DNA of 64,000 bases from Niallia circulans (GCF_007273535.1 NZ_RIBP01000004.1:2704001-2768000); one strand, 5' to 3'. Numbered from the stretch's first letter, positions 8,213 to 17,481 are shown. Translations and numbers: made by a program. Notes: generated by a model from the sequence alone, not told the origin.

Positions 8213-8307
8213 AGTGAAATGGAGCCAACTCGACTACGGAGGGAAATAGAAGACGCTATTGATTTACCAGCGGAAGGCGTTAGGAGAGCAAGCAATGAAC
8301 CGAACTA
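8213..8307 (+). repeat. Degenerate, internally deleted copy of a dispersed intergenic repeat
   Basis: The ends (AGTGAAATGGAGC at the left, CAATGAACCGAACTA at the right) and part of the interior match the 130 bp repeat at 52342-52471, but the GC-rich centre is missing. No gene is visible in the 499 bp gap between 8111 and 8611; it holds a terminator, this repeat, and a TATAAT at 8450 without a clear -35. Confidence 0.6.
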
Positions 8308-8610
8308 TTTTAACTATACAGATATTTTAATCATAAAAAACATTGTTTCAAAGTGTATTCTGATTTGTCCTATATTAAGATGTTTTAGAATCGGTTTTTT
8401 TGGAAGAAAAAAGCCATGTGCAACAGAAAAAATATATGCTATAATTTTTCTTTTATGTATAATAGAAAATGTGGGAAAATTCTAAAAAAGCAGTACAACA
8501 TACATGATTAGCGCAATTTTTTATGGTCATGTAAAAACAATCATGCTAATAAAAATAGTAGAGTAGTGATTGATTGCTAACATCTTAGAAAGAGAGTGTG
8601 AAGAATAATC

Positions 8611-9960
8611 ATGCAAGAGCAAAAGTTAGCGAGAGGATTAAAGAACAGACATGTTCAGCTGATCGCAATTGGTGGTGCGATCGGAACAGGATTATTTCTT
8701 GGTTCAGGGAAATCGATTCATCTTGCAGGTCCATCGATATTATTTGCCTATTTGTTTACAGGCATCATTTGTTTTTTAATCATGCGAGCATTAGGAGAAT
8801 TGCTTCTTTCCAATATGCAATACCATTCCTTTGTGGACTTTGTCCAAGATTATCTTGGTAATATGGCTGCCTTTGTAACAGGCTGGACGTACTGGTTTTG
8901 CTGGATAACAATCGCTATGGCTGATTTAACGGCTGTCGGGTTGTATACACAGTACTGGTTGCCAAATGTACCCCAATGGGTGCCAGGGCTGATTTTACTA
9001 GTTATCCTATTATGTATGAACCTTGCAACAGTTAAGCTTTTCGGAGAGATGGAGTTTTGGTTTGCACTAATTAAAGTCATTGCTATTCTAGCTTTAATTG
9101 TAGTAGGTTTGTTCATGATATTTAAAGGGATTACAACAGATGCAGGAACAGCGAGTTTTTCTAATCTGTGGAGCCATGGGGGCATGTTCCCGAACGGTAT
9201 GAACGGATTTATTCTTTCCTTCCAAATGGTCGTGTTTGCCTTTGTTGGAATTGAACTAGTCGGTCTGACTGCAGGCGAAACCGAAAAACCTGAGGTTGTA
9301 CTGCCAAAAGCAATCAACAGCATCCCGATCAGAATCTTAATATTCTATATCGGTGCGTTAGTTGTTATCATGGGAATTTATCCTTGGAATGCCATTAACC
9401 CTGCAGAAAGTCCATTTGTACAAGTATTCTTGACAGTTGGTATTCTTGCAGCAGCAGGTGTAGTCAATTTTGTTGTGTTAACATCTGCAGCATCTGCGTG
9501 TAACAGTGCGATTTTTAGTACAAGCAGAATGGTGTTTTCATTGGCGAAAAATGACAATGCACCAGCACCAATGACAAAATTGACAAAAAGACGTGTCCCT
9601 GCAAATGCGCTGTATTTCTCACTAGTGGTTATATTAGTAGCAGTTGTGTTGAATTATATTATGCCAGAGGATGTATTTACACTCATTACAAGTATTTCGA
9701 CTGTATGCTTCCTATTCATATGGGCAATCATCGTTATTTGTCATTTGCGATATAAAAAACAAAAACCAGAATTGGCAAAAAACAACCCATTCAAAATGCC
9801 GCTTTACCCGGCTGCCAACTATATCATTTTAGCGTTTTTGGCATTCATCCTAGTTGTGTTAGGATTTGCAGAGGATACTAGAGTTGCATTGTTTGTAACA
9901 CCAGTTTGGTTCATCTTGCTAATTGCAATCTATCAATTCCGTAAAAAAGTCGTTAGATAA
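8611..9960 (+). CDS. cycA: D-serine/D-alanine/glycine permease (AAT family)
   Basis: The 449-residue protein is an amino acid:proton symporter of the APC superfamily with about twelve membrane segments. The N-terminal GLKNRHVQLIAIGG and GTGLFLGSGKSI stretch is the family signature. Long runs such as GWTYWFCW, LATVKLFGEMEFWFA, FAFVGIELVG and INSIPIRI are those of CycA, which imports glycine, D-alanine and D-serine; AapA is the Bacillus relative. It is flanked by terminators and is probably transcribed alone. Exact substrate range within the family is inferred. Confidence 0.88.
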   Translation: MQEQKLARGLKNRHVQLIAIGGAIGTGLFLGSGKSIHLAGPSILFAYLFTGIICFLIMRALGELLLSNMQYHSFVDFVQDYLGNMAAFVTGWTYWFCWITIAMADLTAVGLYTQYWLPNVPQWVPGLILLVILLCMNLATVKLFGEMEFWFALIKVIAILALIVVGLFMIFKGITTDAGTASFSNLWSHGGMFPNGMNGFILSFQMVVFAFVGIELVGLTAGETEKPEVVLPKAINSIPIRILIFYIGALVVIMGIYPWNAINPAESPFVQVFLTVGILAAAGVVNFVVLTSAASACNSAIFSTSRMVFSLAKNDNAPAPMTKLTKRRVPANALYFSLVVILVAVVLNYIMPEDVFTLITSISTVCFLFIWAIIVICHLRYKKQKPELAKNNPFKMPLYPAANYIILAFLAFILVVLGFAEDTRVALFVTPVWFILLIAIYQFRKKVVR

Positions 9961-9965
9961 GAACT

Positions 9966-9999
9966 GGAAAAGACAGCTGGCAGGCTGTCTTTTCCTTTA
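9966..9999 (+). terminator. Terminator of the permease gene
   Basis: GGAAAAGACAGC and GCTGTCTTTTCC form a 12 bp stem followed by a T-rich stretch. Confidence 0.9.
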
Positions 10000-10030
10000 T
10001 TTACGAAACCTTAACAAACAAAAAAAAATC

Positions 10031-10059
10031 TTGACGCTAAGACAAGCATCCGTTATTAT
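10031..10059 (+). promoter_or_regulatory. Sigma-A promoter of the tRNA gene
   Basis: TTGACG (10031-10036) and TATTAT (10054-10059) with a 17 bp spacer lie about 47 bp upstream of the tRNA 5' end. Confidence 0.75.
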
Positions 10060-10105
10060 AAGTACATCAAGTAAGACAATTTTGTAAGAATATATTACAT
10101 AAATT

Positions 10106-10177
10106 GATCCGATAGTTCAGCGGGAGAATACATCCTTGACAGGGATGGGGTCGGGGGTTCGAATCCCTCTCGGATCA
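10106..10177 (+). tRNA. tRNA-Val(GAC)
   Basis: A full cloverleaf can be drawn: acceptor GATCCGA/TCGGATC (7 bp, perfect), D stem GTTC/GAAT with one G-U pair, anticodon stem CATCC/GGATG around loop TTGACAG (anticodon GAC), T stem GGGGG/CCCTC with a G-U pair around TTCGAAT, and discriminator A. The anticodon reads GUC/GUU valine codons. The three bases after the discriminator are TCA, not CCA, so the CCA end would have to be added enzymatically. It stands alone between a promoter and a terminator. Confidence 0.9.
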
Positions 10178-10186
10178 TCAAGAAAA

Positions 10187-10217
10187 GGTCACTTTCCAAG
10201 AGAAAGTGGTTTTTTTT
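10187..10217 (+). terminator. Terminator of the tRNA transcript
   Basis: CACTTTC (10190-10196) pairs with GAAAGTG (10202-10208), followed by G and eight or more T residues. Confidence 0.88.
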
Positions 10218-10283
10218 TATGCCTTGCTATTCCTTATTTGCAAATCTTACAAAAAAGTCAGATGAGGCTTAAACGTAAAATGC

Positions 10284-10310
10284 AAAGAGCCATGATAAAC
10301 ATGGCTCTTA
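10284..10310 (-). terminator. Probable terminator of the HAD phosphatase gene
   Basis: AAGAGCCATG and CATGGCTCTT form a 10 bp stem 17 bp beyond the minus-strand stop codon. The T tract on the minus strand is interrupted, so the terminator is probably modest. Confidence 0.65.
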
Positions 10311-10326
10311 ATTCGTTATGTGACAG

Positions 10327-11166
10327 TTAGTTAAAATATTTACTTAATGTATAAGCAATTCCGTCTTCTTCATTGGAGCGAGTCACTTCATCCGCGACAG
10401 CTTTTAAGTCGTCTACCGCATTAGCCATAGCTACACCGATACCAGCATAATCGACCATAGTAGCGTCATTATGCCCATCCCCAAAAGCAATCATTTCTTC
10501 CTTTTTGTAGCCTCTTGGAATAAGAACGGTATCTAACGCCTTTGCTTTATCGATTCCTTGAGCGGTAAATTCAAAGTAAAATGGGGCCGTAAACACACAA
10601 TTTAACGTATCTTTAAAAGGCTCCATCATGTCTTTATAATGCTGCTGAAGATAATCAGGAGAACCGGCAGTTAGGATTTTATTAAGTGGATAGTCAGCAA
10701 AAGCAGCCAAATCTGCTACTTCACATAAGTTGAATTTACCACCGCGAGACTCATATTTTACGATATTCATAGAATTCCCATTATAATCTATTTCATTGTT
10801 AAACACGTCATTGACATACATATAGTTATCTTTATCAATCATCGGAATAACTTTAAATTTCTTCATATGTTCAAGCACTGCTTGACCTTGTTCCACTGTC
10901 ATCGTTTCATTAAACAATACTTCATTTGTTTCACAATCCACCACTTTAGAGCCATTAAAAGAAACTAAAAGGCCATGATGCTTTTCCATTTCTAGTTCTT
11001 TGGCAAAATCCAATAATCCTGAAGTGGGCCTGCCTGAGGCTAGAACCAAGATTGCCCCAGCTTTTTGCGCTTTCACTAAGATTTCTTTTGTTTTTGCAGG
11101 TATTACCTTGTCATTATTAGTTAATGTCCCATCTACATCCATTATAATTACTTTAATTTCATTCAC
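10327..11166 (-). CDS. Cof-type HAD-IIB phosphatase
   Basis: The 279-residue protein has the HAD nucleophile motif MDVDGTLT at the N-terminus, LASGRP as motif II, and GDGHNDATM as the acidic motif near residue 230; a C2-type cap lies between. Cof/YidA-type enzymes dephosphorylate sugar phosphates and similar small metabolites in the cytoplasm. The specific substrate cannot be told from sequence. A good GGGGGAT site precedes the ATG on the minus strand. Confidence 0.88.
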   Translation of the reverse strand: MNEIKVIIMDVDGTLTNNDKVIPAKTKEILVKAQKAGAILVLASGRPTSGLLDFAKELEMEKHHGLLVSFNGSKVVDCETNEVLFNETMTVEQGQAVLEHMKKFKVIPMIDKDNYMYVNDVFNNEIDYNGNSMNIVKYESRGGKFNLCEVADLAAFADYPLNKILTAGSPDYLQQHYKDMMEPFKDTLNCVFTAPFYFEFTAQGIDKAKALDTVLIPRGYKKEEMIAFGDGHNDATMVDYAGIGVAMANAVDDLKAVADEVTRSNEEDGIAYTLSKYFN

Positions 11167-11333
11167 ACGGAGATCCCCCTTATTTTCACAGTAAGTGACT
11201 GTAGTTTTCTAAATATCGTATACGCTTTTCTGTTGAATTTCTTTCCTAATCCTAATTTTATAACAATCAATCTAGCATTATCATCAAAATTGGGTTTAAT
11301 ATTTTCAAAATCGTATAATTTAGGAGGGTAACA

Positions 11334-11561
11334 ATGAATTCCGCATTAGAGATTTTTTCAGATTCATCAGAACGAGTAAACTACAATGTACCAGGTTTTC
11401 CGTTATATGTTCGAAAAGGCAGACTACTACATTTTGATAAATATGTAGCCACAAATCATTGGCATTAAGATTTAGAGTTTATCGTTGTGCTTGAGGGTTC
11501 GATTGAAAGTTTTTCTATTCATAACGGAAATTTATACTTAATGCCAAAAGTAGTTATTCCC
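11334..11561 (+). pseudogene. Broken AraC-family regulator (cupin domain remnant)
   Basis: After TAGGAGGG and an ATG at 11334 the frame encodes a cupin-like N-terminal domain, including VPGFPLYVRKGRLLHF and NHWH, and then meets TAA at 11466-11468. The same frame continues with DLEFIVVLEGS, exactly what follows NHWH in AraC-type arabinose-binding domains. The coding signal fades at about 11560, where the convergent MFS gene ends, so the DNA-binding domain is missing. A nonsense mutation plus a 3' deletion is the simplest reading. Confidence 0.7.
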
Positions 11562-12746
11562 CTAAGAAGCATTTCTGTTAAGTACTCCTTTTACTTCCTT
11601 TCGAGAGAAAACGAAGGAGATGAAAAAAGCAATAAAACAAGCTGCAGCTAGAAAGATAAACGCAAACTTCATCGAAAATTGTTCATAAATACTGCCACTG
11701 ATTATTGGAAAAGTGGTCATCCCGAGTGCGTAGACAGCCTGAAAGAAGCCCATCGCAGTAGAACGCTTTTGCTTCGGTATCGATTGGAGTGCCTGAGACG
11801 TTATGAGCGAAAATAATATACCTGTACCTAGCCCAGGAATTAATTGTAGAACACAAACAATCACAATGGAACTTGTTTGAGGAACTAAAAGACAGTAGAT
11901 GCCAAGTAATAGAAAACTAGTATAGATCCACTGTTTTTTTGAAAGCAGTTTAAGAAATTTTGTTGAAGCAAGCTTGGCAAACAAAACGGCAGAAAGCATA
12001 TAGATGATAGACGAAAACCCAATTTCCATATTTGTAGCACCAAGATCCTTAATGATTTGATTTGTAAAGGACATGGTTGTTGACATTTGCACACCTTGCT
12101 GTATTAATGCTAAACACGAGTAAAGCAAGAGGTTTTTATCCTTCATTACTTGCAATAACTCGCTGACACGTAATTTAGGTTGATCGTCAGATGTTGTTGT
12201 GTGAAGGAACAGAGAAAGGAGACAGGCGATAAGTCCAGCGCCTAAACTGAAAGCGCAAATCACCATCATGCCGACAATATCATACAGGAAGGTGCTAGTA
12301 ACAAAACCGAGTAACATACCTGCGTTATTAGCCATAATAATTTTGCTGGTTGCATGAGTTTGGTCTTCATTCTTAAAAAAGCTCATATACAATATCATAA
12401 AGGAAATCCAGGTGGCACTTGCTGTCCCTGACAATATATTTGCCATTAAGAAGCCAATTTCATCAGGTGACAAAATACGCACAAAAGAAGCAGCGCCAGC
12501 TAAAAAGGTACCTAAAAGAATAAACAGCTTATGATTGCTGCTAAGATCAGCAAGTATCCCCACAGGCAACCGAAGCAGAAGCTGGGAAATGCCATATGCA
12601 CCGATAATAGCACCAACTAAATTACTAGAAACATGTGCTAACAGCAGATAGGTAGTTTGATATGGGACGTATACATATTGAGCAAACCAAAAAAACGCGA
12701 CAATCCATAAAATCAGTGAAGCTTGTCTTTTTTGTACAGTTTGCAT
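11562..12746 (-). CDS. MFS transporter, probable drug or metabolite exporter
   Basis: The 394-residue protein has about twelve hydrophobic segments in two halves and the MFS loop 2-3 pattern LPVGILADLSSNHK after the second helix. A late segment PGLGTGILFSLITSQALQ also fits the family. The substrate is unknown. Its stop codon abuts the remains of the AraC-type pseudogene on the other strand. A 519 bp non-coding stretch lies upstream. Confidence 0.8.
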   Translation of the reverse strand: MQTVQKRQASLILWIVAFFWFAQYVYVPYQTTYLLLAHVSSNLVGAIIGAYGISQLLLRLPVGILADLSSNHKLFILLGTFLAGAASFVRILSPDEIGFLMANILSGTASATWISFMILYMSFFKNEDQTHATSKIIMANNAGMLLGFVTSTFLYDIVGMMVICAFSLGAGLIACLLSLFLHTTTSDDQPKLRVSELLQVMKDKNLLLYSCLALIQQGVQMSTTMSFTNQIIKDLGATNMEIGFSSIIYMLSAVLFAKLASTKFLKLLSKKQWIYTSFLLLGIYCLLVPQTSSIVIVCVLQLIPGLGTGILFSLITSQALQSIPKQKRSTAMGFFQAVYALGMTTFPIISGSIYEQFSMKFAFIFLAAACFIAFFISFVFSRKEVKGVLNRNAS

Positions 12747-13265
12747 TTGTTATTAGCTCCTTTCAGTAAAATTTATTATGTAAGTAGGTAGTTTCATTCT
12801 AAAGTAGACGATTTCGGCTTTTGATTAAATAATACGAAAATCGTTTCCTTTTGTGGGTTTTGAGCCAGTGTTAAGTAAGTGTTTCCATATATAAGGGTAG
12901 ACGAAAAAGAATGAATGTTCAATCATTTTTACTCTTATGCAGTATAATATTCTAAGTTGGAAATTAGTACATATTAAATTTTTCAGTTAGGAATTCTGCA
13001 TAGTAATGTCAGTATTCTAAATAACACGAAGTAAATTGGGAATTTGAAAGATTCATATGGTTATTTCTGAGTTAGCTTGTGTTTTTTTGTATCCTAGGGA
13101 GATTGATTAACCGATTAATTTTGCGGAGAGAAGCTCAAAATATCATTGAAATATGATGTTTCGAGCCTGTTTTTATAATTCGAATGACTTTACTAAAAGC
13201 TTTTACTAGACTGAAATTAAGATATTATAAGTGTTAACTTCGCAATCCAAAGCATTATAAGTGTA
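12747..13265. other. Non-coding gap with an orphan terminator-like hairpin
   Basis: No convincing gene is visible in these 519 bp. At 13133-13163 GCTCAAAATATCAT and ATGATGTTTCGAGC form a stem with two mismatches, followed by CTGTTTTTAT, a plus-strand terminator with no plus-strand gene before it. It may be a remnant of a lost gene. Confidence 0.5.
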
Positions 13266-13631
13266 TTACTGAGCTCCATTAAAATATGGCAACTGGTTTT
13301 CAAGATTAACCTTCTTATAGTTCCTTCCCCATACATGCATTGCTTCTAGTATTGGCATAACACTTTCTCCGATTTCAGTAAGTGAATACTCTACTTTAGG
13401 AGGAACAACTGGATAAACTTCCCGATGAATTATAGAAGCTTCTTCTAATTCTCTTAATTGATTAACAAGCATTCGATGAGTTATAGCAGGAAATGATTTT
13501 TTTAGCTCGCCGAACCGTTTTGTCCCATGCTTTCCTAAGTGCCATAGAATTGGTATTTTCCATTTCCCGCTAATGATGGATAGGGTAAGTTCCTTTTCAC
13601 AATTAAACTTCTTTTCACGCAGATGAATCAT
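13266..13631 (-). CDS. HxlR-family transcriptional regulator
   Basis: The 121-residue protein is a winged helix-turn-helix regulator of the HxlR/YodB type. Typical segments are [38 protein letters not shown] (recognition helix region) and [15 protein letters not shown]. The cysteine at position 10 (FNCEKEL) corresponds to the conserved N-terminal cysteine that senses oxidants or electrophiles in several family members. A CCTCC-complement ribosome site precedes the ATG. Target genes are not evident; the nearby MFS gene is a candidate. Confidence 0.9.
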   Translation of the reverse strand: MIHLREKKFNCEKELTLSIISGKWKIPILWHLGKHGTKRFGELKKSFPAITHRMLVNQLRELEEASIIHREVYPVVPPKVEYSLTEIGESVMPILEAMHVWGRNYKKVNLENQLPYFNGAQ

Positions 13632-13722
13632 TTTTCCCTCCTAATGAAAGCTTCTTGTCTTAAGTATAGTAGTCTCATAAAAAAAAGAATTGTAAAAAAA
13701 CAACATAACGTTCGCTTACCCT

Positions 13723-13757
13723 AAAAAAAACCGTCCATTTTAGACGCTAAAAAGGTC
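13723..13757 (-). terminator. Possible terminator of the AraC gene
   Basis: On the minus strand, an imperfect stem around CCTTTTTAG and CTAAAATGG is followed by ACGG and eight T residues. It lies about 35 bp beyond the stop codon of the AraC-family regulator. Confidence 0.45.
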
Positions 13758-13791
13758 TGATAAGGAGGAATTTCTTTATGATCATGTCATG

Positions 13792-14607
13792 TTAAACATC
13801 TGTAAAAATCTTTTTATACTGTTTAGGTGTTAACTGGATAAATTTTTTAAAACCTTTAATAAAGTGTGCTTGGTCGTAGTAGCCATTCTCATAGATAATA
13901 TTCAGCAAGTTTTCCTCGCGGCTATGTAAATACATATCGAGTGTATTTTGGAAGCGAACGATTTGGGAAAATTGCTTAGGAGAAAAGCCAATATACGCTT
14001 CAAACTTCCTGCGTATATGCTGTTCCGAATAGCCAATCCCGTTTGCTAAGTCTTGAATATTAACGGTGCCACGAGATAAATAAATTTGATCAATTGCATA
14101 ACGAACCATGCTTTGCTCTTTTGTTAATTCCAGCTGACTTTGTTGTAGATATTCCTCAAATAATTTAATTCTTTCGCTAAAGGTTTTACCAGTCATGATT
14201 AATTCTATTAATGGCTCAACATCATTCATAACGTCAGTTAACGGAATTTGTTGGGCAAGCAGGAGAATCATTGCTTCATTTAAACTGAAAATACTTTGCT
14301 CCGGGAAAAACCGAATGCCGAAGTACTGGCAATTCTTTCGGAATTCTGGTTGCGTTTTTCGATAAAAGGGGCTAGTCCACAGGAACACTGAGGGATTGAC
14401 AGAATCACAGCAAAATAAAAAATCGAAACATCCATCTGGTATAAGTGATAGAAACGTAGAGGTATTTGCATTTGTAGTGAATTGATAAAACAGGGCAATG
14501 TTTTGGCTATACCAACCACCAGCAGGTTTAAGCTCTTGATAAAGATGCGTATTTTGTTTAATTTCTGGCTGAGAAGGAAAATACACATGATTTAATAATG
14601 CTTCCAA
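13792..14607 (-). CDS. AraC-family transcriptional regulator
   Basis: The 271-residue protein has a C-terminal AraC/XylS DNA-binding region at about residues 165-270. It shows two helix-turn-helix segments, VNIQDLANGIGYSEQHIRRKF and the closing YYDQAHFIKGFKKFIQLTPKQYKK. The N-terminal ~150 residues are a variable sensing domain. It is divergent from the copper amine oxidase gene, the same arrangement as FeaR beside amine oxidase in enterobacteria, so activation of amine catabolism is likely but inferred. Confidence 0.87.
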   Translation of the reverse strand: MEALLNHVYFPSQPEIKQNTHLYQELKPAGGWYSQNIALFYQFTTNANTSTFLSLIPDGCFDFLFCCDSVNPSVFLWTSPFYRKTQPEFRKNCQYFGIRFFPEQSIFSLNEAMILLLAQQIPLTDVMNDVEPLIELIMTGKTFSERIKLFEEYLQQSQLELTKEQSMVRYAIDQIYLSRGTVNIQDLANGIGYSEQHIRRKFEAYIGFSPKQFSQIVRFQNTLDMYLHSREENLLNIIYENGYYDQAHFIKGFKKFIQLTPKQYKKIFTDV

Positions 14608-14726
14608 ATTTAGGACTCCTTTCTTAATGGAAAATGAATAGGATTTGACATTACTACGGTTAGTTAATTGAATAGTTTGAATATACGGAAAATAATAACA
14701 GCATAATCATGTTAAATACAGTTTCT

Positions 14727-14743
14727 TGTTAGAAGACCTAACA
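14727..14743 (+). promoter_or_regulatory. TnrA/GlnR box upstream of the amine oxidase operon
   Basis: TGTTAGAAGACCTAACA fits the TnrA/GlnR consensus TGTNAN7TNACA at every fixed position and is itself nearly palindromic. A -10-like TACAAT at 14769-14774 puts the box centre about 46-48 bp upstream of the expected start, close to the spacing of TnrA-activated promoters. This predicts induction under nitrogen limitation. Confidence 0.72.
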
Positions 14744-14866
14744 TACAAAAATAATCAGGTTCGTTTTTTACAATAAATTCATAAAAAAACTAGCTATTCT
14801 AAACATGTAGTTAAGTTAAAAACAACAACATTCATTAAAATTTTAGCGAATATCGGAGGTAATCTA

Positions 14867-16825
14867 ATGAAAGCATCTGAAGTGAAAGTAAAGGCAGCAA
14901 CACATCCTTTAGAGCCGTTAACAGCAGAGGAAATTACAAAGGCAGTAGCTATATTGCGAGAAACAAATAATTTAACCAAATCTGTACGGTTTGCTCAAGT
15001 GGTTTTACATGAACCTGAAAAAGATTTGGTGTTGCGATTCCAAGAGGGGGAGTTGTTTGAAAGGGAAGTTTTCATTATTTTACTTGAGCCAGACATAAAC
15101 GAAACGTACGAAGCTATCGTTTCCTTGACAAAGGAGCAAGTAATTTCCTATGAGCATATTCCTGATGTTCGACCAGGTTTTATTCTTGATGAATTTGAAG
15201 CAGTCGAAGAATTAGTAAGAAATGATTCGGAGTACCAAGCAGCACTTTTAAAACGCGGCATCACTGATTCAAGCTTAGTAATGATTGATCCATGGTCTTC
15301 TGGTTACTTTAATATCCCAGAAGATGAAGGGAAGCGTCTTGTTCGAGCGTTAGCATGGGTAAGGCAGGCTGAAGGAGAGAATGGCTATGCTTTTCCGATA
15401 ACAGGTCTTATTCCTGTCGTTGATGTGAATAAAATGGAAATTATTCGCATTGAGGATTACGGAGTAAAACCAATTTCACCAACAGATGGTGCTTATACTC
15501 CTGAAGAGGCTAAGAGTTATGCTATTAATACTCGTCAAGACGTTAAAGCATTAGATATCATTCAGCCTGATGGGCCAAGCTTTGCTATTGATGGACATCA
15601 TATTAAGTGGCAAAAATGGAATATTCGATTCGGATTTACACCTAGAGAAGGGCTTGTCCTTCATACTGTCGGATATGAGGATAAAGGGAAGGTTCGTCCC
15701 ATCCTTTTCCGGGCAGCTTTATCTGAAATGGTCGTACCTTACAGTGATACCAACCCAGCCCACAATTGGCAAAACGCATTTGATGCAGGGGAATATGGCA
15801 TTGGACAGCTCGCCAATTCATTAGAGCTTGGCTGTGACTGTGTCGGCTTTATAAAATATTTTGATGCAGTAATGTCAAATAGCAAAGGCGAACCATTTAT
15901 CGTAAAAAATGCCGTTTGTTTGCATGAAGAGGATTATGGGGTCGCCTGGAAGCATACGGATTGGCGAACAAACAGTGTAGAGGTGAGGCGTTCTCGTCGC
16001 TTAGTTCTGTCGTTCTTTGCAACAGTTGCGAATTATGATTACGGATTTTTCTGGTCCTTCTATCCTGATGGCACGATTGAGTGTGAAGTGAAACTGACTG
16101 GAATATTAAATGTCGGTGCATTAGATGTTGGTGAGGTTCCTAAATATGGAACAGAGGTTGCGCCACAGGTGAATGCTCCGTATCATCAGCATTTCTTTAA
16201 TTTCCGAATTGATCCAATTTTGGATGGTGTGAAAAACTCTCTCGTTGAATCGTACACAGTCGCAGAAAAGGCAGGTCCAGAAAATCCTAATAATAATGCT
16301 TTTTATACGATAGCAAAAGCCTTCAAATCAGAATCAGAATCCGTAAGCAATATTGATTTGGCCACCCAAAAAACGTGGAAAATCGTCAATCCGAATTCGA
16401 AAAACTATTTAGGCCAGCAAGTTGGTTATAAGCTTGTCACTGGTGAAAATTGTTTTCCATTCGCGACAGATGATGCAAGTGTCATAAAAAGGGCAGGCTT
16501 TATAAAAAATCATCTTCATGTTACAAAATACGATCGTGATCAAATGTATGCATCTGGAAAATATCCGAACCAATCAAAGGGGGGAGATAGCTTAGAGCAT
16601 TATGTGAAGGCTGACCGTAACATTGAGAACGAGGACATTGTTGTCTGGTATACAATGGGACATCACCATATAACTAGACCAGAGGACTGGCCAGTAATGC
16701 CAACTGCGTATCAGAGCTTTCAATTAAAACCAAACGGATTTTTTGACCGTAACCCAGCCCTTGATTTGCCACGTCCAAAAGCAAAAGCTTCCTGCAGTTC
16801 AAATAATGATTCTACTTGCCATTAA
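14867..16825 (+). CDS. Copper-containing primary-amine oxidase (TPQ cofactor)
   Basis: The 652-residue enzyme oxidises primary amines to aldehydes, releasing ammonia and hydrogen peroxide. The topaquinone precursor is Tyr390 in VANYDYG; the catalytic base is Asp306 in NAFDAGEYGIG, 84 residues earlier, the same spacing as in Arthrobacter phenylethylamine oxidase. Copper ligands are His440 and His442 (YHQHFFN) and a histidine in MGHHHITR (599-601). N-terminal N2/N3-like domains precede the catalytic barrel. No signal peptide is visible, so it is probably cytoplasmic. The ATG follows CGGAGGTAA. A membrane protein and an ammonium transporter follow. Confidence 0.95.
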   Translation: MKASEVKVKAATHPLEPLTAEEITKAVAILRETNNLTKSVRFAQVVLHEPEKDLVLRFQEGELFEREVFIILLEPDINETYEAIVSLTKEQVISYEHIPDVRPGFILDEFEAVEELVRNDSEYQAALLKRGITDSSLVMIDPWSSGYFNIPEDEGKRLVRALAWVRQAEGENGYAFPITGLIPVVDVNKMEIIRIEDYGVKPISPTDGAYTPEEAKSYAINTRQDVKALDIIQPDGPSFAIDGHHIKWQKWNIRFGFTPREGLVLHTVGYEDKGKVRPILFRAALSEMVVPYSDTNPAHNWQNAFDAGEYGIGQLANSLELGCDCVGFIKYFDAVMSNSKGEPFIVKNAVCLHEEDYGVAWKHTDWRTNSVEVRRSRRLVLSFFATVANYDYGFFWSFYPDGTIECEVKLTGILNVGALDVGEVPKYGTEVAPQVNAPYHQHFFNFRIDPILDGVKNSLVESYTVAEKAGPENPNNNAFYTIAKAFKSESESVSNIDLATQKTWKIVNPNSKNYLGQQVGYKLVTGENCFPFATDDASVIKRAGFIKNHLHVTKYDRDQMYASGKYPNQSKGGDSLEHYVKADRNIENEDIVVWYTMGHHHITRPEDWPVMPTAYQSFQLKPNGFFDRNPALDLPRPKAKASCSSNNDSTCH

Positions 16826-16833
16826 CAAGGAAA

Positions 16834-16862
16834 CGGGAGCTTGGCTTTTTAACCAACTCCCG
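16834..16862 (+). other. Intra-operon hairpin without a T tract
   Basis: CGGGAGCTTGG pairs with CCAACTCCCG (one bulge) but is followed by CATTATATT. It may attenuate or stabilise the amine oxidase message rather than end transcription. Confidence 0.5.
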
Positions 16863-16886
16863 CATTATATTAAATGAGGTGAAGAC

Positions 16887-17456
16887 ATGTTAATTATGAT
16901 TAGCTCCGCATTAATCGTTGCTTACACGATACTTTTTAGTATATACACGGCCTCGAAAAAACATCTTGTCAGTGCCTCGACAGGCAAGTGTATTTCCATG
17001 GGCTTAGGAATGGTTAGCAGTACGATGATTGGTCTCATGCTTTCATTATTCATTCCAGGTGAATTAGCCTATACCACTATCTTATCCATCTTCTTCAGCG
17101 GTGTTTGTACCTATTTTACAGGAAAGCATTTTGGTGTTAATGGAATGATAGAAACATTGTCTGCCAGCTTTATGGGAGCGATGATGGGCGCGATGCTTGG
17201 AGATATGACCCCGGCAAACAGGCAAACCTTTCTCATTGTAGCAATGGACATCATCTATTTATTATCGATATTATCCTTACTATTTACCATTAATAAAGAG
17301 GCTGTTAAACAGGATGCGCTGATAAAAACGAAATTAACTCCCATTTTTGTTAGTGTAATTCTCTCTATTTCAGTTGTAGGTATTGCTGTAATAATGGAAA
17401 CAAATGCAAAGGCAGCAGATGATACCACGGAAATGAATCATCAACATCAGCATTAA
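16887..17456 (+). CDS. Met- and His-rich membrane protein between amine oxidase and amt
   Basis: The 189-residue protein has five or six hydrophobic segments. Methionines cluster in GLGMVSSTMIGLML and SFMGAMMGAMLGDM, and the C-terminus is NHQHQH. I do not recognise a family. Methionine- and histidine-rich membrane proteins often handle copper, and the gene lies between a copper enzyme and an ammonium channel, so copper supply to the oxidase is a reasonable guess; amine transport is another. The ATG follows GAGGTG; the stop lies 25 bp before amt. Confidence 0.75.
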   Translation: MLIMISSALIVAYTILFSIYTASKKHLVSASTGKCISMGLGMVSSTMIGLMLSLFIPGELAYTTILSIFFSGVCTYFTGKHFGVNGMIETLSASFMGAMMGAMLGDMTPANRQTFLIVAMDIIYLLSILSLLFTINKEAVKQDALIKTKLTPIFVSVILSISVVGIAVIMETNAKAADDTTEMNHQHQH

Positions 17457-17481
17457 TACTAATGAATCAAAGGAGGAATTG

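Noticed and set aside
7889..8485. 198-residue frame downstream of 7821
   Set aside because: It crosses a terminator and a degenerate repeat and has no protein-like composition.
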